From CAZXFA01 sp964640085 (GTDB lineage Bacteria > Actinomycetota > UBA4738 > HRBIN12), in the NCBI GenBank assembly GCA_964640085.1, contig CAZXFA010000015.1:1-64000 (forward strand): DNA of 64,000 bases. The letters run 5' to 3'. The notes below the pieces were generated by a model that was not told where the DNA came from, did no database searches, and worked only from the letters and a program-made list of their open reading frames with translations. The translations under genes were made by a program, and so were the position numbers. Each line of letters starts with the position of its first letter. Positions within the stretch are counted from its first letter, which is position 1. Below are positions 1-7,539 of this stretch, in pieces.

Positions 1-1
1 G

Positions 2-74
2 CTCCGGGGGTGGGACTCGAACCCACAACCTACGGATTAACAGTCCGCCGCTCTGCCAGTTGAGCTACCCCGGA
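2..74 (-). tRNA. tRNA-Asn (anticodon GTT)
   Basis: On the minus strand this 73-nt sequence folds as a complete cloverleaf: 7-bp acceptor stem (TCCGGGG with CCCCGGA), D arm with AGCTCAACTGGCAGAGC, an anticodon arm whose loop reads CTGTTAA (anticodon GTT, asparagine), and a T arm with GGTTCGAGTCC. The discriminator base is G at position 2. No CCA is encoded. The sequence decodes AAC/AAU codons. Confidence 0.95.
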
Positions 75-112
75 CCGGGCCGACGAAGTCTACCAACCGC
101 TCCCCGATGAGC

Positions 113-118
113 TACGCT
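113..118 (+). promoter_or_regulatory. Probable leaderless -10 box (TACGCT)
   Basis: TACGCT lies 6 bases before the ATG at 125 and no Shine-Dalgarno sequence intervenes. This fits the leaderless pattern seen at many genes here and favours the ATG at 125 over the one at 107, which would place the hexamer inside the gene. Confidence 0.45.
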
Positions 119-124
119 TGGCCC

Positions 125-373
125 ATGCGGTTCCGGATCGGTCTGATCGTCGGCCTCGTCATCGGGTTCCTCGTGGCCCGCGAGCTCGCGCGCCGGGAGG
201 CCGAAGGTCGCCCGATCGGCGTTCGCGCGGCGATGTCCCGGCATCCCTCCGCGCAGCGGCTGTCCGGGCTGGCCGAGCGTGCCGGGTCCGTCGGCATGGG
301 GGCGCTCCAGCGTGCGAGGGCCACCATCCAGCGACGCCTGGAGGCCAGCGTCGACGACCTGTCGATGAACTGA
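125..373 (+). CDS. Small membrane-anchored protein of unknown function
   Basis: An 82-residue protein beginning MRFRIGLIVGLVIGF: a short basic start, one hydrophobic segment at about residues 4-18, then a charged, Arg/Glu-rich tail likely to be helical and cytoplasmic. It sits alone on the plus strand between tRNA-Asn and the convergent rpoD. An in-frame ATG at 107 would add six residues, but a TANNNT hexamer just upstream of 125 favours the shorter form. I do not recognise a family; similar one-helix proteins are common next to actinobacterial housekeeping genes. Function unknown. Confidence 0.6.
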   Translation: MRFRIGLIVGLVIGFLVARELARREAEGRPIGVRAAMSRHPSAQRLSGLAERAGSVGMGALQRARATIQRRLEASVDDLSMN

Positions 374-417
374 GACGGGCTCCCCGCCGCGGAAACCATC
401 TCCGCGGCTCTGCGCGC

Positions 418-1722
418 CTACTCCAGGTAGTCCCGTAGCTTCTGCGATCGCGACGGGTGCCGGAGCTTGGAGAGGGTCTTGCTCTCGATCTGACGGATCC
501 GCTCCCGCGTGACGCCGAACTCGCGGCCGACCTCCTCCAGCGTCCTGGGGTGACCGTCCAGCAGCCCGAACCGTAGCTGGATCACCTTCTTCTCGCGCTC
601 GGACAGGGTGTGGAGGACCGCCTCGAGCTGCTCCTGGAGCAGGATGAAGCTGGCCGCGTCGACCGGCACGACGGCGTCGGAGTCCTCGATGAAGTCCCCG
701 AGGTGCGAATCCTCCTCCTCGCCGATCGGCGTCTCGAGGCTGACGGGCTCCTGGCTGACCTTGAGGATCTCGCGCACCTTGTCGGCGGGGATGCCCATCT
801 GCTTGCCGATCTCCTCCGGCGAGGGCTCCCGGCCGAGGTCCTGGAGGAGCTGCCGCTGGATCCGCACCAGCTTGTTGATCGTCTCCACCATGTGCACGGG
901 GATCCGGATCGTTCGGGCCTGGTCGGCGATCGCCCGGGTGATCGCCTGACGGATCCACCACGTCGCGTAGGTCGAGAACTTGAAGCCCTTCCGGTAGTCG
1001 AACTTCTCCACCGCGCGGATCAGGCCCAGGTTCCCCTCCTGGATCAGGTCCAGGAACAGCATCCCGCGGCCCACGTACCGCTTGGCGATCGAGACCACCA
1101 GCCGCAAGTTGGCCTCGATCAGCTTCCGCTTGGCGAGCTGTCCGTCCCGCTCGACGCGTCGCAGGAAGTGGTCGAGATCCTCGCGCGTCCTGGGCCTGTA
1201 AGACTTGGCGATCCGATCCCGCCCGATGCCCTCGACCTTGCCGAACCGCTCGACCTGGTGCTCCCGGATCGCGATCACGGATCCGACGATCCCGCGGAAC
1301 CGCTTCTGGTCGACCTTCTCCTCGACCTCGATCAGCTCCCGGAGCTCGGTGGCGAACTCGCCGGCCTCGATCCGCCGGGCGAGATCGATCTCCTGCGCGG
1401 CGGTGAGGAGCGGGACCTTCCCGATCTCCTTGAGGTACATCCGCACCGGGTCGTTGGTCGGCGCCTTCAGCAGGTCCACGTCGATCTGACGCTGTGTGGT
1501 GGCGTCGACGTCGTCACCGGGAAGGTCGATGACCTCGATCCCCTCGCCCCGAAGGTGCTCCTCGACCTGCGCGAGGAACTCCTCCACCTGCTCGGGCGTG
1601 AAGTCGTCGACGGGGACGGACTCCAGCAGGTCCTCGGAGGTCACGAACCCGCGCTCGCGGCCACGGGCGGTGATGGTTTCCTTGGCTTCCTCCAGGCCCA
1701 GGTCTCGGGCGACTTCCGTCAA
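418..1722 (-). CDS. rpoD: RNA polymerase primary sigma factor (sigma-70, RpoD/SigA)
   Basis: 434 residues. It recruits RNA polymerase to housekeeping promoters. Sigma region 1.1 is short; region 1.2 follows at DPVRMYLKEIGKVPLLTA (from about residue 90), then region 2 with the -10 reading helix around FSTYATWWIRQAITRAI, region 3, and a C-terminal region 4 helix-turn-helix (TLEEVGREFGVTRERIRQIE) that reads the -35. A non-conserved insert of about 65 residues separates regions 1.2 and 2, as in other group 1 factors. The start is a TTG at 1722 preceded by a good Shine-Dalgarno (GGTGAGG). It lies downstream of dnaG as in the classic macromolecular synthesis operon, but 70 bp separate them and a candidate promoter lies in that gap. 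Confidence 0.97.
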   Translation of the reverse strand: MTEVARDLGLEEAKETITARGRERGFVTSEDLLESVPVDDFTPEQVEEFLAQVEEHLRGEGIEVIDLPGDDVDATTQRQIDVDLLKAPTNDPVRMYLKEIGKVPLLTAAQEIDLARRIEAGEFATELRELIEVEEKVDQKRFRGIVGSVIAIREHQVERFGKVEGIGRDRIAKSYRPRTREDLDHFLRRVERDGQLAKRKLIEANLRLVVSIAKRYVGRGMLFLDLIQEGNLGLIRAVEKFDYRKGFKFSTYATWWIRQAITRAIADQARTIRIPVHMVETINKLVRIQRQLLQDLGREPSPEEIGKQMGIPADKVREILKVSQEPVSLETPIGEEEDSHLGDFIEDSDAVVPVDAASFILLQEQLEAVLHTLSEREKKVIQLRFGLLDGHPRTLEEVGREFGVTRERIRQIESKTLSKLRHPSRSQKLRDYLE

Positions 1723-1757
1723 GGCCTCACCTCAGCGAGTGGGTCGGGGTGCCGCAA

Positions 1758-1763
1758 AGTGTA
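1758..1763 (-). promoter_or_regulatory. Candidate -10 box for rpoD (TACACT)
   Basis: TACACT on the minus strand lies in the 70-bp dnaG-rpoD gap, 35 bases before the TTG start. It would give a short leader that includes the GGTGAGG ribosome-binding site. No clear -35 was seen, so rpoD may also be read through from dnaG. Confidence 0.35.
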
Positions 1764-1792
1764 CGAGGCGTGACCGGCGGCGCCCATGAGCC

Positions 1793-3595
1793 TCAGGCCG
1801 GCGACCCGGTCCGGTGCCGAAGCCGGCGGAGCTCCCCCTCGGCGGCGATCAGCTCCTGGAACAACGCGTCGTAGCCGGGGTCGGTGATGGGGTTCAACTT
1901 CTGGAGCCGGTGGCGCATCTCGTCGGTTCGGTGCTTGAGCAGGAACCGCTGCAGGTCCGCCCACACCTGCTGGGCGTAGTCGAGGCTCGGCTCTCCCTCG
2001 AGCCTCTCCAGGGCGATCGCCGAGAGCGCCCGCACCGCCTTCTCGTCCTCGGACCGGGCGACCGCGCCGCCCACGTCGCCATCCGAGGACAGGACGAGCG
2101 CGAACAGCTCGCGGTTCCGCGCCGTCTGGAAGTGCTCGGGAGACAACCTCGGGCCGAGCTCCCGGAAGACGCTCTCGTCGCGAGCGAGCAGGCGGAGCAT
2201 CTCGCGCTCCAGCCGTTCCTGGGCCGAGACCCGCTTCAGGGCCGTGCGGACTCCCGCGGGGCCGCCCGATCGACGACGCTCCAGAGCGAGGAGGACCGAG
2301 CCCTCGCTCACCCCGACGAGCTCGGCCAACAGGTGCGCGTACTCCGTCTGCCGCACCGGATCCGAAAGGCCCTCCAGCAGCGGGAGGGCCGCCGCGACCG
2401 CCGCGCTCTGGTCCTCCACGGAGTCCAGCCGGTAGCGCGCCACGGTCCGTCGGAGCATGTGGTCGACGATCGGCACGGCCTTCGCGGCGAGCTCGCGGAG
2501 GGCCTCGGCACCGTGCGCGCGGACGAAGTCAGCCGGATCGAGCCCCTCGGGCAGCACCAGGACGACCGGCTGGACCGGGAACCGCTCCAGGAACGCGTAC
2601 GCGCGCTCGGCGGCCCGCGCGCCGGCCTCGTCGGAGTCGAACGCCAGCACCATCCGCTGCGCGAACCGCGACGCGAGCCGGAAGTGTCCCTCGCCGAGCG
2701 CGGTGCCGCAGGTCGCCACCGCGGTCTCGATCCCCGCCTGCGCCATCGCGATCACGTCGGTGTAGCCCTCGACGACGTGGAGCTCGCCGCTTCGCGAGAC
2801 CGCGGGCTTGGCCCGATGCAGGTTGTACAGGACCTCGCCCTTGCGGTACACGGGCGTCTCGGGCGAGTTCAGGTACTTGGGACCCTCCGCGTGCGGAGCC
2901 CCGGCGTCCTCACCTTCCCCCGGCAGGATGCGCGCGCCGATCCCGACGGCCCGCCCGGACAGGTCGTGCACCGGGAACGTGATCCTCCCGCGGAACCGGT
3001 CCCGCACGTCCCCGTCGGCGTCGCGGACGGCGAGACCCGACTCCACCAGGATCTCGCTCGAGACCGAGCGCGCCAGCCGGCGCAGGAGGAAGTCCGGGTA
3101 GCCGGGCGCGTACCCGATCCGGAACGCGATCGCCGTCTCCCGGTCGATCCCCCGCCGCTCCAGGTACCGGCGTGCCTCCTCTCCCTCCCGACCCTCGAGG
3201 AGCATCCGGTGGTACAGCTCGAAGGCCGCCTCGTTGGCCCGATGGAGGGCCTGCCGGCGGGAGGCCGCCCGGCGCTCGGCCGGCGTGTCGCCCTCGAAGC
3301 GGACGGTGACACCCGCCTCCTTGGCCAGGCGCTCCACCGCCTCGACGAAGTCCAGGTGCTCGACCTCCCGCAGGAACCGGATCGCGTCGCCGCCCTCCCC
3401 GCAGCCGAAGCAGTAGTACACGCCCTTGGACGGCGAGACCGAGAACGAGGGCGTCTTCTCCGTGTGGAAGGGGCACAGACCGCTGTACGAGTCGTGGCCC
3501 GACTTCTTGAGCGTGAGGTATCCGGAGACGAGCTTGACGATGTCGGTCCGCTCCCGGACCGCCTCCAGGTCCTCCTGCCGGATCCGCCCTGCCAC
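1793..3595 (-). CDS. dnaG: DNA primase
   Basis: 600 residues. It synthesises the RNA primers for DNA replication at the fork. The N-terminal CHC2 zinc finger is intact (C41, H44, C62, C65, inside CPFHTEKTPSFSV and CFGCGEGGDA), followed by the primase fold and the TOPRIM catalytic domain with EGYTDVIAMAQAG and LAFDSDEAG carrying the metal-binding acidic residues (about 275-330). The C-terminal third is the variable helicase-interaction region. The start is GTG at 3595 with GGAGG about 11 bases upstream. Gene order dgt-dnaG-rpoD is typical of actinobacteria. Confidence 0.97.
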   Translation of the reverse strand: MAGRIRQEDLEAVRERTDIVKLVSGYLTLKKSGHDSYSGLCPFHTEKTPSFSVSPSKGVYYCFGCGEGGDAIRFLREVEHLDFVEAVERLAKEAGVTVRFEGDTPAERRAASRRQALHRANEAAFELYHRMLLEGREGEEARRYLERRGIDRETAIAFRIGYAPGYPDFLLRRLARSVSSEILVESGLAVRDADGDVRDRFRGRITFPVHDLSGRAVGIGARILPGEGEDAGAPHAEGPKYLNSPETPVYRKGEVLYNLHRAKPAVSRSGELHVVEGYTDVIAMAQAGIETAVATCGTALGEGHFRLASRFAQRMVLAFDSDEAGARAAERAYAFLERFPVQPVVLVLPEGLDPADFVRAHGAEALRELAAKAVPIVDHMLRRTVARYRLDSVEDQSAAVAAALPLLEGLSDPVRQTEYAHLLAELVGVSEGSVLLALERRRSGGPAGVRTALKRVSAQERLEREMLRLLARDESVFRELGPRLSPEHFQTARNRELFALVLSSDGDVGGAVARSEDEKAVRALSAIALERLEGEPSLDYAQQVWADLQRFLLKHRTDEMRHRLQKLNPITDPGYDALFQELIAAEGELRRLRHRTGSPA

Positions 3596-3642
3596 CTCGC
3601 TCGTCCCTCCTGGGTGCGGGCCGCCTTTCCGACGCTCGAGCC

Positions 3643-4644
3643 CTACAGCAGCCAGCCCTGGGGAAGGAAGAGCTGTTCGTACGTCCGGAGCGCGTACCGA
3701 TCCGTCATGCCCGCGATGTAGTCGGCCACGCGTGTCGGCAGGTCTCCGGGGGCCCGATGGTACTCCTCGGGCACCTGCTCCGGGTGGTCCAGGTAGTGAG
3801 CGAACAGGGTCCGGACGACGCCGATCGCCTTCTCCTGCTCCGCCCGGGCCTGGTCGCGCAGGTAGACGCGGTCGAACAGGAACTCCCGGAGCAGGTCGAG
3901 CGCACCGAGGATATCCTGCGACAGCGCGATCTCGGGCCCGTCGACGCTCCGCTCCACCAGGTCGCGGACCAGGGTGCCGATCCGTTGCCCGTGCGTCCGC
4001 CCGAGGACCCTCGTCACCCCGTCCGGCAGCTCGTCCGGGGACAACACCCCGGCTCGAACGGCGTCGTCGACGTCGTGGTTGACGTACGCGATCCGGTCCG
4101 CGAACCGCACGACCTGGGCCTCACGAGTGGCCGGCTGCGGCATCGACCAGGTGTGGTTCACGATCCCGTCCCGCACCTCCCAGGTGAGGTTCAGCCCTCG
4201 GCCGTCGTCCTCCAGGTGGTCGACGATCCGCAGGCTCTGCTCGTTGTGCCGGAACGGGCGGCCGAGGAACGGCGTCAACGCCTGCTCGCCGAGGTGCCCG
4301 AACGGCGTGTGGCCGAGGTCATGACCGAGCGCGATCGCCTCGGCGAGATCCTCGTTGAGCCGTAGCGCCCGAGCCGCGGTGCGCGCGATCTGCGACACCT
4401 CGAGTGTGTGGGTGAGGCGGACCCGGTAGTGGTCCCCCTCCGGCGCCAGGAACACCTGCGTCTTGTGTTTCAGTCGGCGGAACGTCTTGCAGTACACGAT
4501 CCGGTCCCGGTCGCGCTGGAAGCAGGTGCGGAGCGGATCCGCCGGCTCGTCGCGCTCGCGGCCCTTGCTGCTATCCGCCAACGTGGCGCGGGGCGAGAGC
4601 GTGTCGCGCTCGATATCCTCGGTGCGCTCCCGGGGGGTGGTCAT
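3643..4644 (-). CDS. dgt: Deoxyguanosinetriphosphate triphosphohydrolase-like protein (HD domain)
   Basis: 333 residues. HD-superfamily dNTPases cleave dGTP (or other dNTPs) to the nucleoside and tripolyphosphate and so trim dNTP pools. Metal-binding residues are visible: H79 in RLTHTLEVSQ, H108-D109 in LGHDLGHTPFGH, with a later conserved Asp in RFADRIAYVNHDVDD. Length matches the short bacterial Dgt-like type. The start is ATG at 4644 with no Shine-Dalgarno; a TAGGAT box lies 6 bases upstream, so the mRNA is probably leaderless. dnaG follows 47 bp downstream and may be co-transcribed. Confidence 0.93.
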   Translation of the reverse strand: MTTPRERTEDIERDTLSPRATLADSSKGRERDEPADPLRTCFQRDRDRIVYCKTFRRLKHKTQVFLAPEGDHYRVRLTHTLEVSQIARTAARALRLNEDLAEAIALGHDLGHTPFGHLGEQALTPFLGRPFRHNEQSLRIVDHLEDDGRGLNLTWEVRDGIVNHTWSMPQPATREAQVVRFADRIAYVNHDVDDAVRAGVLSPDELPDGVTRVLGRTHGQRIGTLVRDLVERSVDGPEIALSQDILGALDLLREFLFDRVYLRDQARAEQEKAIGVVRTLFAHYLDHPEQVPEEYHRAPGDLPTRVADYIAGMTDRYALRTYEQLFLPQGWLL

Positions 4645-4650
4645 CTCGGC

Positions 4651-4656
4651 ATCCTA
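4651..4656 (-). promoter_or_regulatory. Probable leaderless -10 box for dgt (TAGGAT)
   Basis: TAGGAT on the minus strand ends 6 bases before the dgt ATG, the spacing expected if transcription starts at the A of the start codon. No ribosome-binding site is present. Confidence 0.55.
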
Positions 4657-4745
4657 GCGCGCGGGTCCGACGGGGCCGGCCGCCAAGCCGGATCGGCCCG
4701 CCGCGCGTAGACCTGGGGGAACGCCGGAGCGAACGGGAGGCAGGG

Positions 4746-5192
4746 ATGGGGAACGCGCGCTTGCACATCCGCCTGATCATCGCCCTGGCCGCGCTGCTGC
4801 TGGTCGCGGCGGCATGCGGCGGGGATGAGGAGGGCGGCGAGGCGACGGGGGCGACAGGTCCGACCGCCGCCACGGGACCCACGGCCACCGGACCCACGGC
4901 GCTGACGGGGGCCACCGGCGAGACCGGACCGGCCAACGGCGCGGCCGCCACGGTGCAGGCCAACAACTTCTTCTTCGACCCGGGCGACCTCGAGATCCCC
5001 TCCGGGGCTGCTCTCGAGGTGCGGAACGGCAACTCCGGCACGCCGCACACCTTCACGATCACGGACACGGACGTGGATGTGGAGCTTGGGGGCCTCGAGT
5101 CCGAGGTCGTGACGATCGACCTGGACCCGGGGAGCTACGACTTCGAGTGCCGGTTCCACCCCCAGATGACGGGCACGATCACCGTCACCTGA
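4746..5192 (+). CDS. Cupredoxin-like lipoprotein with collagen-like Gly-Xaa-Yaa linker
   Basis: 148 residues. The signal peptide ends in a lipobox-like site with C24 (VAAAC), predicting an extracytoplasmic lipoprotein. Residues about 34-62 are a low-complexity linker built from GATG/GPT units in a Gly-every-third-residue pattern. The C-terminal domain is a plastocyanin/azurin-type fold with the four type 1 copper ligands in order: H101 (TPHTF), C135 (FECRF), H138 and M141 (HPQM). It probably shuttles electrons outside the membrane or binds copper. GGGAGG precedes the ATG. It is transcribed divergently from dgt, and a relative lies at 24268-24654. Confidence 0.85.
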   Translation: MGNARLHIRLIIALAALLLVAAACGGDEEGGEATGATGPTAATGPTATGPTALTGATGETGPANGAAATVQANNFFFDPGDLEIPSGAALEVRNGNSGTPHTFTITDTDVDVELGGLESEVVTIDLDPGSYDFECRFHPQMTGTITVT

Positions 5193-5202
5193 CCCGGATC
5201 GG

Positions 5203-5811
5203 TCAGCGGCCGAACAGCCGGTAGTACAGGTAGGCGAACGTCTCCCGAACATACCCGGCGAGCCTCGTCCCCTCGGTCCGCGCGGCCGAGCGCCAGGTGG
5301 CTGAGGCGTAGGCCTCGATGCCGAGATCGCCGGCCATCCGCTCGATCCGCAAGTTGTGCCACGGGTCGGAGACGAGGAACGCCGAGCGCAGATCCCGCGC
5401 ACGCATCCAGTCGGCGACCGCCTCGAGGCTCTCGAGCGTGGTCGTCCCGACCGGCGAGGCCACCACGTCCTCGGCCGGCAAGCCCTCGTCAATCAACCAG
5501 TTCCGGCCCGCCTCCGCCTCGGAGGAGCGGTCGCCCGGTCGCGAGCCCCCGAGGACCACCACGGTCCCCGCCCGGTCCTCGCGGTACAGCAGCGCGGCAT
5601 GGCGCAGACGCCCCTCAAACACCGGTGACGGCGTTCCGTCGTACTGCGCCGCTCCCAAGACCAGGATCGCGTCGACCCGGTCGATCCGGCTCGCGTCGTC
5701 GGTATGGGCCGCGCGCCAGACGGCGAAGGCCGTGAGACCCAGCACGAGGAGGCCACCGAGCGCGACGACGGCCACGGCGAACACCACGGGATGGCGGCGC
5801 AGGAGGCCCAC
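5203..5811 (-). CDS. YdcF-like membrane protein (DUF218/ElyC-SanA family)
   Basis: 202 residues. One N-terminal membrane helix (about 9-30) is followed by a DUF218 domain: a Rossmann-like core with AILVLGAAQYDG, VVVLGGSRPGDRSSEAEA and the FLVSDPWHNLRIERM helix. Family members (SanA, ElyC, YdcF) are tied to envelope integrity and cell-wall precursor handling, but their chemistry is not settled. The start is GTG at 5811; TAGCAT lies 7 bases upstream with no ribosome-binding site, so the mRNA is probably leaderless. Its 3' end meets the convergent cupredoxin gene with a gap of only 10 bp. Confidence 0.88.
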   Translation of the reverse strand: MGLLRRHPVVFAVAVVALGGLLVLGLTAFAVWRAAHTDDASRIDRVDAILVLGAAQYDGTPSPVFEGRLRHAALLYREDRAGTVVVLGGSRPGDRSSEAEAGRNWLIDEGLPAEDVVASPVGTTTLESLEAVADWMRARDLRSAFLVSDPWHNLRIERMAGDLGIEAYASATWRSAARTEGTRLAGYVRETFAYLYYRLFGR

Positions 5812-5818
5812 CCGCGCG

Positions 5819-5824
5819 ATGCTA
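5819..5824 (-). promoter_or_regulatory. Probable leaderless -10 box for the DUF218 gene (TAGCAT)
   Basis: TAGCAT on the minus strand, 7 bases before the GTG start at 5811, with no Shine-Dalgarno between. It lies just before the 3' end of the upstream lipoprotein gene, which stops at 5833. Confidence 0.5.
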
Positions 5825-5832
5825 GCAACGCT

Positions 5833-6273
5833 CTACGCGGACGCCGCGATCCCCGCGTCCTCCAGCAGGCCGAGGAACTCCCGGCGAGAGAACCCGTTGA
5901 CCAGCACTACCTGAGGATCGCAGCGGTCGCCCGCGTCCCAGACCGCGAGCCATGCGCGGCGTCCGCTCCCCAGCAGCGGAACGGTCCCGCCGCCCGCGAG
6001 CTCCACGGTGCCACCGACCGGGAGCCCTTCTCCCCACTCGCCGGGGACGCCCGCGGCCACGTGCACCTCCCGGCGCTCGGCGTCCCGGTACCCCAGGCGC
6101 ACGCCGACGTGATCCGGGTACTCCTCCTCGAACCTCGGGAGCAGTTCGAACCCGTCCGGCGCGGCCATCGGCGGCTCACACACGGGGACCTGGGGGGTGC
6201 TGCCGCCCTGCCCCGGCTCGCCCCCGCCGGTGCAGGAGGCGAGGAGCAGGAGCAGGGCGGCGACCCGCCTCAC
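5833..6273 (-). CDS. Lipoprotein of unknown function
   Basis: 146 residues starting with a short lipoprotein signal (LLLLLASC, acylated Cys at about residue 14) followed by a Gly/Ser/Pro linker. The mature part has no motif I recognise; it contains two cysteines (VCEPP and DRCDPQ) that could form a disulfide. The start is GTG at 6273, overlapping the stop of the upstream secreted protein in a GTGA arrangement, so the two are probably translated together. The pairing suggests a shared envelope role, but no function can be assigned. Confidence 0.7.
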   Translation of the reverse strand: MRRVAALLLLLASCTGGGEPGQGGSTPQVPVCEPPMAAPDGFELLPRFEEEYPDHVGVRLGYRDAERREVHVAAGVPGEWGEGLPVGGTVELAGGGTVPLLGSGRRAWLAVWDAGDRCDPQVVLVNGFSRREFLGLLEDAGIAASA

Positions 6274-6770
6274 GGCAGCGACCCCTCGATCGGCCCGAGG
6301 AGCGGCCCCGAACCATCGGGGTTCGCCTCCTGTCCAAGGCCCGCATACAGGCCTCCGAGGCTCCGGACCCGCTCGGGCAGAATCGTCGCCGCATGACCGA
6401 AGCTCGCGGCAAGCTCGGCGAACTCCCGCGCCCCCTCTTCGGTCCGGAACACCGAGACGAGCGCGAAGTCGCCCGCCTCGCCCACCTGCTGCTCGAACCC
6501 CTGGAACTGAGCTACCGGGATCACGTAGTATCCCTGGACGTCGGCGAACGCGATCTCCCCGTTCGCCGCCTCCGCCTCCGCCCGTGTGGGATAGACGCCG
6601 CCGACGACCACCACGAGCATCTCGCCCGCCCCGGTGTCGCGCGCCATCGCGGGCCCGATCGGCGGGCCATGGGGCTGAGGCTCCGGGGCCGTCAGCCCCA
6701 CCGCGGCGAACGTGATCGTCGCCGCGAGCCCAGCGACCGCCGCTCCGGCGACCATCATCCTGCGGTTCAT
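6270..6770 (-). CDS. Secreted or membrane-anchored protein with SPOR-like repeats
   Basis: 166 residues: an N-terminal hydrophobic segment (about 6-27) acting as signal or anchor, a Pro-rich linker, then two halves resembling SPOR-type folds, MLVVVVGGVYPTRAEAEAAN and FALVSVFRTEEGAREFAELA, each a short beta strand followed by a helix. SPOR domains bind denuded peptidoglycan glycan strands; the match here is by general look only. GGGAGGG lies 6 bases upstream of the ATG. The stop overlaps the start of the downstream lipoprotein gene. An M15 peptidase gene lies 26 bp upstream on the same strand, so this may be a small cell-wall cluster. Confidence 0.65.
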   Translation of the reverse strand: MNRRMMVAGAAVAGLAATITFAAVGLTAPEPQPHGPPIGPAMARDTGAGEMLVVVVGGVYPTRAEAEAANGEIAFADVQGYYVIPVAQFQGFEQQVGEAGDFALVSVFRTEEGAREFAELAASFGHAATILPERVRSLGGLYAGLGQEANPDGSGPLLGPIEGSLP

Positions 6771-6796
6771 GCCGGTCCCTCCCTTCCGGTCCGAGC

Positions 6797-7405
6797 TCAG
6801 TATCCCGTTGCGTACTGGAAGTGCATCGGGTCGCAGAACGCGAGCCCCCAGTACCATCCGTGTCCTTCCCAGATGCGCTTGTGGTACCGGTTCACGGTGC
6901 TCGAGCACTTCCCCTGGTACTCCTCGGCGGATGAGACGTCGATCGCGATCCCGAAGGCGTGCGTGCTCCACTTGCTGGTTCCCCTGATGTAGCGGCACGC
7001 GTACCCGTAGATCCCGTGCTCGATGTACGGCTGCAGGTGGTCGTTTTGGATGTGCCCGAACACGTCGTTGTCGAGGTTCGTGGACGACCCACCCTTGCCG
7101 CTCACCATCGCCGTCGGATATCCGCCGAGCTTCTTGTGGAAGCGGAACGAGTACGTGACACCGTTGTCCGATGCTTTCCAGCTCATCGGGATCTTCGACG
7201 CGTTGGAGCTGCACGGCTGCCCGAACCGGTTCACGATCTGCGTGTAGTCCCTCGGCCGCGAGGGGTAGTTGTAGTGCGCGTCGCGCCAGCCGAGCCTCGA
7301 CCAATGCCAACCCACGAGCAGGGGCACCACGAGCGCCGTGCCAACCGTGAGGGAGAGGAGCCGCCGACCGGTCGAGCGCCGGGTCCGGCCCGCTCCGCCG
7401 TCCAT
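6797..7405 (-). CDS. D-alanyl-D-alanine carboxypeptidase-like peptidase (M15 family)
   Basis: 202 residues. M15 enzymes are zinc peptidases that trim peptidoglycan stem peptides outside the cell. After an N-terminal transmembrane or signal segment (about 18-36), the zinc site is visible: STHAFGIAIDVS gives the first His and the Asp, and CDPMHFQYA near the C terminus gives the last His. Several cysteines may form disulfides. A longer reading from a GTG at 7426 is possible, but AAGGAGG lies at the right distance before the ATG at 7405, so that start is preferred. Downstream are a SPOR-like protein and a lipoprotein on the same strand. Confidence 0.85.
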   Translation of the reverse strand: MDGGAGRTRRSTGRRLLSLTVGTALVVPLLVGWHWSRLGWRDAHYNYPSRPRDYTQIVNRFGQPCSSNASKIPMSWKASDNGVTYSFRFHKKLGGYPTAMVSGKGGSSTNLDNDVFGHIQNDHLQPYIEHGIYGYACRYIRGTSKWSTHAFGIAIDVSSAEEYQGKCSSTVNRYHKRIWEGHGWYWGLAFCDPMHFQYATGY

Positions 7406-7539
7406 CCACGCCACCTCCTTCGTCACGGGGGAGCCGTGGGGAGGATGGGGAGTCGATCGAGCCTAGCGAACGCGTGCTCGCGCGCGCATCACCGGGTCGG
7501 GGGATCCTCCGGCCCGGGCGGGGGATTCCCTGGCGGGGG